Of a DNA stretch of 7,729 nt, positions 1-6,786 are shown in pieces. Below the pieces are notes generated by a model. That model was not told where the DNA came from. It was given only the letters and a program-made list of their open reading frames with translations, and made no database searches. Position 1 is the first letter of the stretch; the number at the start of each line of letters is the position of its first letter. This DNA is from UBA2219 sp964612075 (GTDB taxonomy: Bacteria > Desulfobacterota > Deferrimicrobia > Deferrimicrobiales > Deferrimicrobiaceae), in contig CAZTFC010000077.1 of the NCBI GenBank assembly GCA_964612075.1, positions 1 through 7,729 of the forward strand, in the 5' to 3' direction. Made by a program: the position numbers and the translations under genes.

Positions 1-911
1 AACCCCGATTCGGCGAGGGCGGGGCCCGAATCGCGGGAATCCGGGGAAAAGCCCTGCGCCAGCCGCTCCGATACGCCCGGGACGAACACGAAGATCGCCA
101 GGGCGACCGCGGGGACGAGCAGGAGGATCTTCCTCCAGCGGAGGAAGGCGAGGAACATCCCCACCGCGGCCCAGCTCGCGTACCCCACGCGCCCCGCGGT
201 CAGCGCCTGTGCGTAGACGAGCCCGACGAAGCCCGCGTAGAACGGGACCCTGCGCTTCCCCGGCTCGAACAGGGCGGCCGCGGCGATGCAGGCCCACGAC
301 GCGCCGGAAAGCATCATCGACAGGTTCACCCTGTGGAAACCGACCTCGTTCATGAGGATCTTGAGGCTTCTCGCGGTCAGCTCTTCTCCGCTTACCGCAA
401 CGCCGGGCGGGATCCAGCGGACCACCTGCAGCCCCAGGAGCAGGTAGACGCCCAGCAGCGAAAGAAGGGCCAGCGTGAACCGGGAGCGGCTCCGGCACCC
501 GTCGAAGAGCAGCAGCCCCGGGACGACCCACTTGACGCAGTTGACCAGGTACTCGCTCACCAGGTAGCCGACCGGGAACGCCTCGCGGAATGCCGGGTTC
601 GGATCCGCCATCATGCGGGAAAAGGCCCAGAGGACGACCGCAAGGTAAGCCAGCAGCAGCAACGTGACGTGGCGCGGCATGTCCCAGGAAAGCCCTTCCT
701 CGCCGCGGCTCCGGGCCCACGCGAGGACGACGATCAGGAGAAGGGCGTTCCAGGGGTTGAGGCCCTGGATCCCGAACATGGACTTGGGCATGTCGGGATG
801 CTCGACGACGGCGATCAGGAGGACGAGGCCGCAGAGCGACTTGTACCAGTCCCCCCAGGCGTAGACCGCCAGCAGGGCGCAGAAGGAATACAGCAGCGCC
901 AGGCGGATCAT
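1..911 (-). CDS. O-antigen ligase / Wzy polymerase-like membrane protein (3' truncated by window edge)
   Basis: Translating the minus strand from the ATG at 911-909 gives an uninterrupted frame of 303 codons that runs off the left edge, so the C-terminus is missing. The product is strongly hydrophobic, with about nine likely membrane segments (roughly residues 3-18, 25-36, 53-66, 81-98, 121-136, 145-164, 195-214, 222-238 and 260-278). Recognisable stretches are FGIQGLNPWNALL (46-58), GFHRVNLSMMLSGASWA (191-207) and LTAGRVGYASW (237-247). The last resembles the arginine-containing motif of the PF04932 Wzy/WaaL superfamily. Such proteins join Und-PP-linked repeat units in the periplasm, or ligate glycan to an acceptor. 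In an operon with a phosphotransferase and Wzz, polymerisation is the more likely role. The start is 19 bases after the wecG-like stop, with only a weak ribosome site; an 8-codon mini-ORF bridges the gap. Polymerase versus ligase cannot be decided without the missing periplasmic loop. Confidence 0.8.
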   Translation of the reverse strand, partial: MIRLALLYSFCALLAVYAWGDWYKSLCGLVLLIAVVEHPDMPKSMFGIQGLNPWNALLLIVVLAWARSRGEEGLSWDMPRHVTLLLLAYLAVVLWAFSRMMADPNPAFREAFPVGYLVSEYLVNCVKWVVPGLLLFDGCRSRSRFTLALLSLLGVYLLLGLQVVRWIPPGVAVSGEELTARSLKILMNEVGFHRVNLSMMLSGASWACIAAAALFEPGKRRVPFYAGFVGLVYAQALTAGRVGYASWAAVGMFLAFLRWRKILLLVPAVALAIFVFVPGVSERLAQGFSPDSRDSGPALAESG

Positions 912-934
912 TTTCCGGAGCGGGAGGCGGTCAT
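908..934 (-). other. 8-codon mini-ORF bridging wecG-like and wzy-like genes
   Basis: An ATG at 934-932 overlaps the TGA of the upstream glycosyltransferase (ATGA at 934-931). It opens a frame encoding MTASRSGK, whose own TGA at 910-908 overlaps the ATG of the membrane protein (ATGA at 911-908). Two successive stop/start overlaps could let terminating ribosomes re-initiate stepwise across a gap that otherwise has a poor ribosome site. The peptide itself resembles nothing known to me. It may be coincidence, since both overlaps need only four bases. Confidence 0.3.
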
Positions 935-1689
935 CCCGCGCCGGCGCGCGGGCGACGTTTGAATAGCTCGGAAAGGACCATCGTGCAGAATACCGTGTTC
1001 GTGGTCAGGTACCTCCGCCAGAGGCGGCGGGGCTCCTGCTTGACGCGGTAGAGCCATTCGAGGCCGAGCCGCTGCCACCGTTCCGGCGCGCGCCGCACCT
1101 TCCCCGCGTAGACGTCGAAGGATCCGCCCACCCCGTGGCAGACCGGAACCCCCATCCGGTCGGCCCACCGCGCGAGGAATTTCTCCTTCTTCGGGGAGGT
1201 GATCGCCACGAGCAGGATGTCGGGCTTCGCCGACGCGACGAGCCCGGCGACTTCGCCCTCCTCCTCTTCGGAGAAGTAGCCGTTCCGCCGCCCGGCCAGC
1301 CGCAGGTTCGGGTAATCGACGGCCAGCCTCGCGGCGACCGCGTCGAGCACGCCGTCGGTCGCGCCGAGGCAGAACACGCCGTATCCCCGCTCGTTCCCCC
1401 GCCGGAGCATCCCCATCATGAGGTCGATGCCGGCGACCCGCTCCGGCAGCGGGCGCCCCAGCATCCGGGCGGCCCACACCACGGAGACCCCGTCCGCCAG
1501 GATCAGGTCGGAGGAGAGCACGCTGTCGCGCAGCAGGTCGTTGCTCCGCATCGAAACGATCTTCGCGGCGTTGACGACCCCGATCCGCAGCCTCCCCCCC
1601 CGGGCGATCGTTTCGTCGACCCGGTCGAGCGCCTCCTCCAGCGTCAAGGCGTCGATGGGTATGGAAAAAAGGTGCCGTAGCGCGGTCAC
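931..1689 (-). CDS. WecG/TagA/CpsF (GT26) family glycosyltransferase
   Basis: A 252-residue protein, close to the usual size of the family. GT26 enzymes transfer a sugar from a UDP-sugar to a lipid-PP-linked sugar on the cytoplasmic membrane face, normally making the second residue of a repeat unit. Visible motifs: VVNAAKIVSM (38-47), LILADGVSVVWAARMLG (62-78) with D66 matching the catalytic Asp of TagA, RVAGIDLM (84-91), SPKKEKFLARW (165-175), GVGGSFDVYAGKVRRAP (186-202), and a basic C-terminus with GLEWLYRV and RRLWRRY that probably docks on the membrane. The position usually written T-x-N in TagA/WecG reads VVN here. No ATG fits; I choose the GTG at 1689-1687, which overlaps the previous gene's TGA in a GTGA junction and has GAGGG just upstream. 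Longer frames upstream only shadow the previous gene. The sugar specificity is not readable; ManNAc-, ManNAcA- and glucosyltransferases (GumM) all belong here. Confidence 0.92.
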   Translation of the reverse strand: MTALRHLFSIPIDALTLEEALDRVDETIARGGRLRIGVVNAAKIVSMRSNDLLRDSVLSSDLILADGVSVVWAARMLGRPLPERVAGIDLMMGMLRRGNERGYGVFCLGATDGVLDAVAARLAVDYPNLRLAGRRNGYFSEEEEGEVAGLVASAKPDILLVAITSPKKEKFLARWADRMGVPVCHGVGGSFDVYAGKVRRAPERWQRLGLEWLYRVKQEPRRLWRRYLTTNTVFCTMVLSELFKRRPRAGAG

Positions 1690-2819
1690 CGCCCTCTTCC
1701 CGCCTCCATCCGTTCCGCCCGCCCCCCCGGGAACGCGTGAAGAAGCCACCCGAGGTGGTAGGGCCTGTCTTCGTAATCGATGGAAACGGGGGGGAACAGC
1801 GCGTCCACCCCCGGAAGGCGGAAGGAGGGATGGACCCTCGAAGCCGCCGCCTGGAGGTACCGGGTGAGCTTCCCCGGCCCCCGGCGGGCCACCTTCCTCC
1901 AGACGACATCCGCCTTCCGGTCGACCAGCGACCCGCCGCCCAGTTCCGGGGATTCCGCGAGCCACGCAAGCCCCCTGGAAACGTTGGGACCGTAATCCGT
2001 GCCGCCCGCCCGCTCGAGGGCGAACAGCGCCATCGGCGCCATGGCGTCCTGGTGCACGGCGTAGACGGGGTACCGCTCGACGACCTCCCCCGTCCGGCGG
2101 TCGTAATGCCACCACCATTGCCCGGCCGCTCCCTGTTCCCCGCAGATCCGGCCCGCGCACCGCTCGGCGGCGGCCAGCGATGCGGGGTCCCCCGACAGGG
2201 CATGGTGGAGGGAAAGGGCGTGGATCGGGTAGACCATGTCGGCGAAGCAGGCGACGTGCGACCTCAGACCCGAGCCGCCGTCGATCCGGTGGGGAAAAAC
2301 GCCCGTGCGCCCGATTTGCGACAGGACGAGGCGCCTCGCCAGCCGCTCCCGCATCCCTTCCGCGGAATGCGCATCGCTGCAGAGCGCGGCCAGCGCCCAG
2401 GCGACCTCCACCGTCGGCCAGCGCCCGTCTTCGGGCCGCAGCCGCACGAGGCGCTCCAGCACCCCCTTCCGATCGGGGTAACCGGCCGCGCAGCAGGCCC
2501 AGAAAACGGCCGACACGTCCCCGAGCGCCATCCAGCCGTTCCCCGGATCGGGCCCTTCCGCGACCGTTGCGGCCAGGCGCGCACAGACGTCCGGAAGCTT
2601 CCCGCCGGCCAGGACCGTCGAAACCGCTTCCGGGTCTTCCCCGGCGAGGCCGATGACGGCGATCGCCGTGTACCGCAGGCTCTCCCCCTCGGCGACGATC
2701 TTCGCCCCGTCCCGGCGCACCCGCAAAGAAAACAGGCCGGTCTCCGGACGGTACATCGCCGCCAGCCCGCGCAGGGCGATCCGGCGCAGCCCGGCCACGA
2801 ACTCGCCTTCCCCCGCCAT
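1686..2819 (-). CDS. Uncharacterised alpha/alpha-toroid-like protein of polysaccharide operons
   Basis: A 377-residue protein with no signal peptide and no membrane segment, so probably cytoplasmic. I cannot assign a function. The sequence alternates helical hairpins rich in Ala/Leu/Arg with short loops carrying Gly, Trp and aromatic residues (GNGWMALGDVSAVFWACC 93-110, DGRWPTVEVAWALAAL 131-146, SQIGRTGVFPHRI 167-179). This is the texture of the (alpha/alpha)6 toroid seen in terpenoid-cyclase/prenyltransferase-like and glycan-processing barrels. The most distinctive block is GQWWWHYDRRTGEVVERYP (233-251), followed by VYAVHQDAMAPMALFALE (252-269), with VVWRKVAR (305-312) and DYEDRPYHLGWLLHAF (348-363) later. 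Their Trp, His, Asp, Glu, Tyr and Arg residues suggest a polar pocket. The DxDD motif of squalene-hopene cyclases is not seen. The start lies 4 bases after the phosphotransferase stop and the TGA overlaps the GT26 start, so it is translated with the assembly enzymes. Candidate roles are sugar-precursor or lipid-linked intermediate processing, or scaffolding. Confidence 0.85.
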   Translation of the reverse strand: MAGEGEFVAGLRRIALRGLAAMYRPETGLFSLRVRRDGAKIVAEGESLRYTAIAVIGLAGEDPEAVSTVLAGGKLPDVCARLAATVAEGPDPGNGWMALGDVSAVFWACCAAGYPDRKGVLERLVRLRPEDGRWPTVEVAWALAALCSDAHSAEGMRERLARRLVLSQIGRTGVFPHRIDGGSGLRSHVACFADMVYPIHALSLHHALSGDPASLAAAERCAGRICGEQGAAGQWWWHYDRRTGEVVERYPVYAVHQDAMAPMALFALERAGGTDYGPNVSRGLAWLAESPELGGGSLVDRKADVVWRKVARRGPGKLTRYLQAAASRVHPSFRLPGVDALFPPVSIDYEDRPYHLGWLLHAFPGGRAERMEAGRGR

Positions 2820-2823
2820 CCGG

Positions 2824-4236
2824 CTACATCGCCCCCGTCCCCCGCAGCACGGCGGGTATGGTCTTCCAAAGGATCTTGAAGTCGAGCCCCAGCGACCAGT
2901 TGGAGATGTAATACAGGTCGAGCTCCAGCCATTTCGAGAAAGGCAGGAGACTGCGGCCGGACACCTGCCACAGGCAGGTGATGCCGGGCTTCACGCTGAA
3001 CCGTTTCCGCTGGATCCCCTTGTCGAAAAGGCTCACGTCCCGGACCGACATGGGGCGCGGGCCGACCAGGCTCATGTCCCCGCGGAGCACGTTGAACACC
3101 TGGGGAAGCTCGTCGAGGCTCGTTCTGCGGAGGAACTTCCCCACCCGGGTGATCCTCGGGTCGTGGGCGATCTTGAAGATCGGCCCCTCCGCCTCGTTTT
3201 TCCCCTCGATCTCCTTCATCATCTTCTCGCTGCCGACGACCATCGTGCGGAACTTGTACATCCGGAAGAGACGTTTTTTGAGGCCGACGCGCTCCTGGAC
3301 GAAGAAGACGGGCCCCTCCGTGTCGAGCCGGATGGCGACGGCGATCGCCGCCGTCAACGCCAGCACCGCGGGCAGGAGCAGGATCGTGATCGCGAGGTCG
3401 ACGATCCTCTTCACGAGGACCTTCCACTCCTCCTGGACCACGGGGTGCAGCGTCAGCAGCGGGAGGCTGCCGAAATACACCAGCTCCATCCGGGGCACCT
3501 GGACGTTGAAAACGTCCGCCATGATGCGGAACCGGACGCCTTCCTCCTCGCAGGCGTAAGCGATCCTCTCGACGTCGGAGATCATGGCGCGCGGGATCGC
3601 CAGGATCACCTCGTCGATGACGTTCGCCTTCAGGACCGCGCTGATGTCGTCCACCACGCCCAGCACGTCGGAGCCGCCGATCGACTCGCCGACGAGGTTC
3701 GCGTCCAGATCAAGGTATCCCACGATGTGGACGCCCCAGACCGTGTGCTCCCGCAGCGTTTTCGCAAGGCGCCGGGCGCGACTTCCCGTGCCGACCACGA
3801 GGACCTTCAGGTATTCGCCGCCGTTGCTCCGGGACCGGTAGAAATTCCACACGATCACGTGACGGACGGCCAGCAGGAGCACGATGTCCAGCCCGGCGAA
3901 CATCACCACGACCGCGCGGCTCACGTACTGGATCTTGAAGAGGAACAGCAGGGCGATCAGCAGCGCCAGCCCGGCCCCCACGGCCCGGACCACTGCGTAC
4001 GCGTATCCGATGCGGGTGCTTTCCGCCGGGTTGCGGTACGCCCCGAAACGGGAGAGGAAGAGGAACCAGATGGCCAGGATCAGCGGCAGCAGGGCGGCGT
4101 GGGACAGGAAATCGAGCGGGTCGTCGCGGCGGAACGCGTCCCATATGTGGAACGCCACGAGAAACCCCAGGATCGTGACCGACGCGTCGGCGATGATCGC
4201 CGCGTTCCGGGCCCGCTGGGATCTTTCGACGGTCAT
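2824..4236 (-). CDS. Polyprenyl-phosphate sugar-1-phosphate transferase (WbaP/GumD/WcaJ-type)
   Basis: A 470-residue initiating enzyme that moves a hexose-1-phosphate from a UDP-sugar to undecaprenyl phosphate at the inner membrane. It has four N-terminal membrane helices (about 12-33, 45-63, 79-101, 108-130), then a Rossmann-like domain (VLVVGTGSRARRLAKTL, 145-161), a hydrophobic re-entrant segment (about 277-302) and the catalytic bacterial sugar transferase domain. Catalytic-domain motifs: VQERVGLKKRLFRMYKFRTM (313-332), the Asp-Glu dyad D375-E376 in RTSLDELPQVFNVLRGDMSL, VGPRP (391-395), and KPGITCLWQVSGRS (416-429). The length and order match the full-length WbaP/GumD/WcaJ class rather than the short PglC class. 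The frame is open to 4551, but upstream codons only shadow the kinase; the ATG at 4236, 5 bases after the kinase TGA, directly precedes the first membrane helix. No readable residue distinguishes glucose from galactose. Confidence 0.96.
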   Translation of the reverse strand: MTVERSQRARNAAIIADASVTILGFLVAFHIWDAFRRDDPLDFLSHAALLPLILAIWFLFLSRFGAYRNPAESTRIGYAYAVVRAVGAGLALLIALLFLFKIQYVSRAVVVMFAGLDIVLLLAVRHVIVWNFYRSRSNGGEYLKVLVVGTGSRARRLAKTLREHTVWGVHIVGYLDLDANLVGESIGGSDVLGVVDDISAVLKANVIDEVILAIPRAMISDVERIAYACEEEGVRFRIMADVFNVQVPRMELVYFGSLPLLTLHPVVQEEWKVLVKRIVDLAITILLLPAVLALTAAIAVAIRLDTEGPVFFVQERVGLKKRLFRMYKFRTMVVGSEKMMKEIEGKNEAEGPIFKIAHDPRITRVGKFLRRTSLDELPQVFNVLRGDMSLVGPRPMSVRDVSLFDKGIQRKRFSVKPGITCLWQVSGRSLLPFSKWLELDLYYISNWSLGLDFKILWKTIPAVLRGTGAM

Positions 4237-4241
4237 CCCGG

Positions 4242-4973
4242 TCAGCCCTGCTCCTGGTTCAGGTAATACTTGCCGTAGTACCGCTGGTAATACTTCTCGG
4301 AGCGGGGGGGCACGCCGTTCAGCAGGACGCCCAGCAGCTTCTTCTCCCCGATGTCTTCCAGCGACTGGCGGAACAGGTTGTGCGGGGTGTAGCCCAGCCG
4401 GAAGACGAGGACGTACCGGTCGATGAGGTCCCCGAGCGCGATCGCGTCGGACACCGGCACGACCGGGGGGGTGTCCAGCAGGACGACGTCGTACCGGTCC
4501 CGAAGCTCCGCGAGGAAATTGCGGAACCTTTCCCCCTTGAGCAATTCCCATGGGTCGGAAAAGCGCCTGCCGCTCGGGATCACGGCGAGCCCCTGGGACA
4601 GCACTTCCCGCAGGACATCCTTCATGCCCGCGGCGCCCTGGAGCAGCTCCACCACTCCCGGGATCGACGGGAAGCGCAGCCCCTTGGCGAGGTCGGACTT
4701 CCGCAGGTCGAGGTCCACGAGGACCACCTTCTTGCGTCCCGTCCCCGCCAGCTTGCCGGCCAGGTTCACCGTGGAAACGGTCTTCCCTTCCCCCGCGATG
4801 GAGCTGGTGATCGCGACGACCTTCAACCCGTGCGTGTCGACGGCGTATTCGAAGCGGGAGCAGAAATTCTTCTGCTGCTCGGCGAAGATCTGGTCCGTGG
4901 TCCGGAAGAGGGAGTACCGGTCCTCCGGCGCCTCCCCCCCGTACCCGAGAAAACCCATCAGCCGCCCGATCAT
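4242..4973 (-). CDS. BY-kinase type tyrosine autokinase / chain-length co-regulator (CpsD/CapB-like)
   Basis: A 243-residue cytoplasmic P-loop kinase. Walker A is TSSIAGEGKT with K64; Walker A' is VVLVDLDLRKSD (D87, D89); Walker B is VVLLDTPPVVPVSDA (D167). The C-terminus ends in a tight tyrosine cluster, YYQRYYGKYY (Y228, 229, 232, 233, 236, 237), the autophosphorylation target in BY-kinases. The kinase is separate from its membrane activator, the Wzz-like product immediately upstream, as in CapA/CapB. Cycling of phosphorylation usually tunes polymer length or export. Unusually, the EX2RX2R oligomerisation motif normally found before Walker A is not recognisable: residues 26-50 read like TDQIFAEQQKNFCSRFEYAV. 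The start at 4973 is 10 bases after the wzz stop (TAG) with a GGGCGG-like ribosome site; an ATG at residue 6 is an alternative. A ParA-type ATPase is unlikely given the Tyr tail and context. Confidence 0.93.
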   Translation of the reverse strand: MIGRLMGFLGYGGEAPEDRYSLFRTTDQIFAEQQKNFCSRFEYAVDTHGLKVVAITSSIAGEGKTVSTVNLAGKLAGTGRKKVVLVDLDLRKSDLAKGLRFPSIPGVVELLQGAAGMKDVLREVLSQGLAVIPSGRRFSDPWELLKGERFRNFLAELRDRYDVVLLDTPPVVPVSDAIALGDLIDRYVLVFRLGYTPHNLFRQSLEDIGEKKLLGVLLNGVPPRSEKYYQRYYGKYYLNQEQG

Positions 4974-4983
4974 TCGCCCGCCC

Positions 4984-6606
4984 CTAGAAATTCAGGATGG
5001 ACCGGATCTTGTCCCGGTACACCAGCAGGATGATGGAAAACGCCATGGTCAGCGTGATCAGCCCCCCCACCACCGCCGCGCGGCGCATGGAGGCGACCCG
5101 CCGCTGCCGCTGGTCCCGAAGCGCCGGGATGTACCCGAGGATCGGCACCTTGTAATAGTGGCGGAAGTCGCTCACGTCGCGCAGCCGCAGGTCCGCCGCC
5201 TCCAGGGCGATCGCCAGCCCGAACCCGAGGAACAGGGAAGCCAGCAGGGCGGCGCCCATCACCTTCCGGCGGTTCGGCTTGAACGGCTCCTCCGGAAGGT
5301 TCGCCGGATCGAGGATCTGGAACTGCGTCCCTTTCTGCCGCTTCTCGAGGTTCTGGGAGACGTCCGCCTCCAGCTTCTTCCGCAGGAGGTCGTCGTACGA
5401 CCTTTTCTGGTTCTCGTAATCCCGGATCATCGCGATCATCTCCTGCTCCCGGAGCGGAGACTGCGCGACCTTGCCCTCCACGGCGGCCAGGGCGTTCCGG
5501 ATCTCCTCCCTCTCCTTCTTCAGGGAGGCGATTTCGGCGGCGACGGCTTTCTGCCGGGCCCGCATCTGGCGGAGCTCCTCGTAGGCCGCCGGGGCGGCCG
5601 CATCGACGTCCGCGGGGCCCGCGCGACGGCCCTCCGCCGGCTCCTGGGAGAGGGCCCGCCTCGCCTGGACGACCCGCTTCTCCAGTTCCGCCACCTCCGC
5701 CTTCAGGGAGGAGACTTCGGGGACCATCTCGGTATACCGCGCGTTCAGGTCCGCGAGACGCTCCCTCTTCCGGGCCAGCTCGGACTCCAGCGAATGGACG
5801 GAGCCGGAAGGGGCCGCCGTTTCCGCCTTTCCATGCCCGCCCGCGGGGGCAGGCAGCGATTTGCCGACCAGCCCCGCCTGCGCCTCCAGGAACGACTGCC
5901 GCTCCTCCGCGCTGCGGATGGCGTTTTCGTTGCTCCGCAGCCGATCCTGCAGGCCGGTCATCATGCGCAGGTTCGCGTCCATCTGCTGGGGAAGCTGCCC
6001 CATGTGCCGCATCTTGTAGCTCCCGACCCGCTGCTCCATCGCCTCGAGCCGCTCCTTCGTCTCCTTCAGCTGGGACTCGAGGAACTCGGAGGTGCCGACC
6101 GCCTGCCGTTCCCTCATCTTCAGGTTCTCCTCGATGAAGACGGTGGCCAGCCGGGACGCGGTCTGCATCGCGAGGTTCGGGTCTTCATACTCGAACGACA
6201 GGGAGAACGCCTCGTTGCCTCCCCGCCCCCGTCCGCGCATCACTTCGATCTCGACGCGCTTGCGGGCCATCGCGAAGAGTTCCTCCGAAGTCATCGTCTC
6301 GCGTTCCCGCCGGAAGAGCCCCAGCTCGTCCATCACCTTCGTCAGCGTCGTGCGGCTCGTCACCTGCTGGCGGATCGTGCCGAGCTGCTCCTCCGCGCGG
6401 ACGCTGATCGTGGAGCGGACGTATTCCGAGGGGACCGCCTGGGGGATGATGAGGATCGCGATGCTCGATTTGTACATCTCTGGCGTCACGATGCAATACA
6501 CGCCGGCCGCGAAAAGAATGGTGAGGATCGTGTAAGCCACGATCCATTTCCTTCGGAGGAACAGCGCTCCGAATTCCCGCAGCTCCATTTTCGGGCGAAG
6601 TGGCAT
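4984..6606 (-). CDS. Wzz/GumC-type polysaccharide chain-length determinant, co-polymerase
   Basis: A 540-residue inner-membrane protein, first gene of the operon. TM1 spans about 21-41 after a short basic N-terminus (ELREFGALFLRRKW). A large periplasmic region of about 400 residues contains heptad-like coiled coils (about 155-245, 270-320, 340-425), interrupted by a Pro/Gly/Ala-rich linker (250-268). The characteristic proline motif FQILDPANLPEEPFKPNRR (429-447) leads into TM2 (about 449-471). After TM2 comes a short cytoplasmic stretch with RLRDVSDFRHYYKVPILGYIP, reminiscent of the linker that precedes the kinase domain in fused Wzc proteins, then a third hydrophobic segment (510-530) and a basic tail. 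It is therefore a GumC/Wzc-like protein without its own kinase domain, which is encoded next. The ATG at 6606 is chosen over the ATG at residue 7 because AAGGGA lies 5 bases upstream of it. Such proteins set polymer length with Wzy and, in GumC-type systems, support export. Confidence 0.95.
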   Translation of the reverse strand: MPLRPKMELREFGALFLRRKWIVAYTILTILFAAGVYCIVTPEMYKSSIAILIIPQAVPSEYVRSTISVRAEEQLGTIRQQVTSRTTLTKVMDELGLFRRERETMTSEELFAMARKRVEIEVMRGRGRGGNEAFSLSFEYEDPNLAMQTASRLATVFIEENLKMRERQAVGTSEFLESQLKETKERLEAMEQRVGSYKMRHMGQLPQQMDANLRMMTGLQDRLRSNENAIRSAEERQSFLEAQAGLVGKSLPAPAGGHGKAETAAPSGSVHSLESELARKRERLADLNARYTEMVPEVSSLKAEVAELEKRVVQARRALSQEPAEGRRAGPADVDAAAPAAYEELRQMRARQKAVAAEIASLKKEREEIRNALAAVEGKVAQSPLREQEMIAMIRDYENQKRSYDDLLRKKLEADVSQNLEKRQKGTQFQILDPANLPEEPFKPNRRKVMGAALLASLFLGFGLAIALEAADLRLRDVSDFRHYYKVPILGYIPALRDQRQRRVASMRRAAVVGGLITLTMAFSIILLVYRDKIRSILNF

Positions 6607-6611
6607 CGATT

Positions 6612-6617
6612 TCCCTT
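6612..6617 (-). promoter_or_regulatory. Ribosome binding site of the wzz-like gene
   Basis: AAGGGA on the minus strand, 5 bases before the ATG at 6606. This site decides the start; the next in-frame ATG (residue 7) has no comparable site. Confidence 0.6.
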
Positions 6618-6726
6618 ACGGCTTGCAGATTCCTGAAGCGGGCAGGCTACCGCCGACGGACCGTCCCTGTTCCACTTCCCACCGACCGCACCTTGATGCG
6701 AAAAACCCTCATTTACCATCCAACAC

Positions 6727-6744
6727 AGCGAATTTTGCTTCGCT
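6727..6744 (-). repeat. Perfect short hairpin in the operon leader
   Basis: On the minus strand AGCGAA-GCAAAA-TTCGCT: a 6-bp perfect stem with a 6-base loop. No T-run follows, so it is not an intrinsic terminator. It could stabilise the leader or be a protein site. Confidence 0.4.
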
Positions 6745-6786
6745 TCGGCTTTCCCGGGCGGAACACAAACCGGCATCAGATAAAAC

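Larger units (their letters stand above)
6607..6776 (-). other. Putative 5' leader of the polysaccharide operon (about 170 nt)
   Basis: If transcription starts near 6776, as set by the sigma-54-like element, the message has a long leader. I see a perfect 6-bp hairpin (6727-6744) and weaker short inverted repeats nearer the gene (for example CGCA/TGCG and CCTG/CAGG), but no riboswitch class I can name. I looked for the c-di-GMP (GEMM) core and could not assemble it. A minus-strand frame starting near 6716 (MVNEGFSHQG...) runs out of phase into the wzz-like gene and lacks a convincing ribosome site. Function unknown. Confidence 0.35.

Noticed and set aside
908..2203. 431-codon minus-strand frame overlapping the GT26 and toroid genes
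   Set aside because: Arg/Gly-rich out-of-frame translation. The GT26 motifs lie in the other frame; only its last eight codons are of interest, as the mini-ORF.
2264..3427. 387-codon minus-strand frame across the toroid/phosphotransferase junction
   Set aside because: Out-of-frame shadow of two genes with clear motifs or neat coupled starts and stops in other frames.
4423..6636. 737-codon open frame on the plus strand opposite the wzz-like and kinase genes
   Set aside because: It is antisense to two clearly recognisable genes. Its translation is rich in Arg/Pro/Leu/His with no domain, as expected from antisense reading of GC-rich codons.
6607..6776. c-di-GMP (GEMM) riboswitch in the leader
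   Set aside because: A GGTAGCC string is reminiscent of the GEMM 3' strand, but the conserved core and partner helix could not be assembled.
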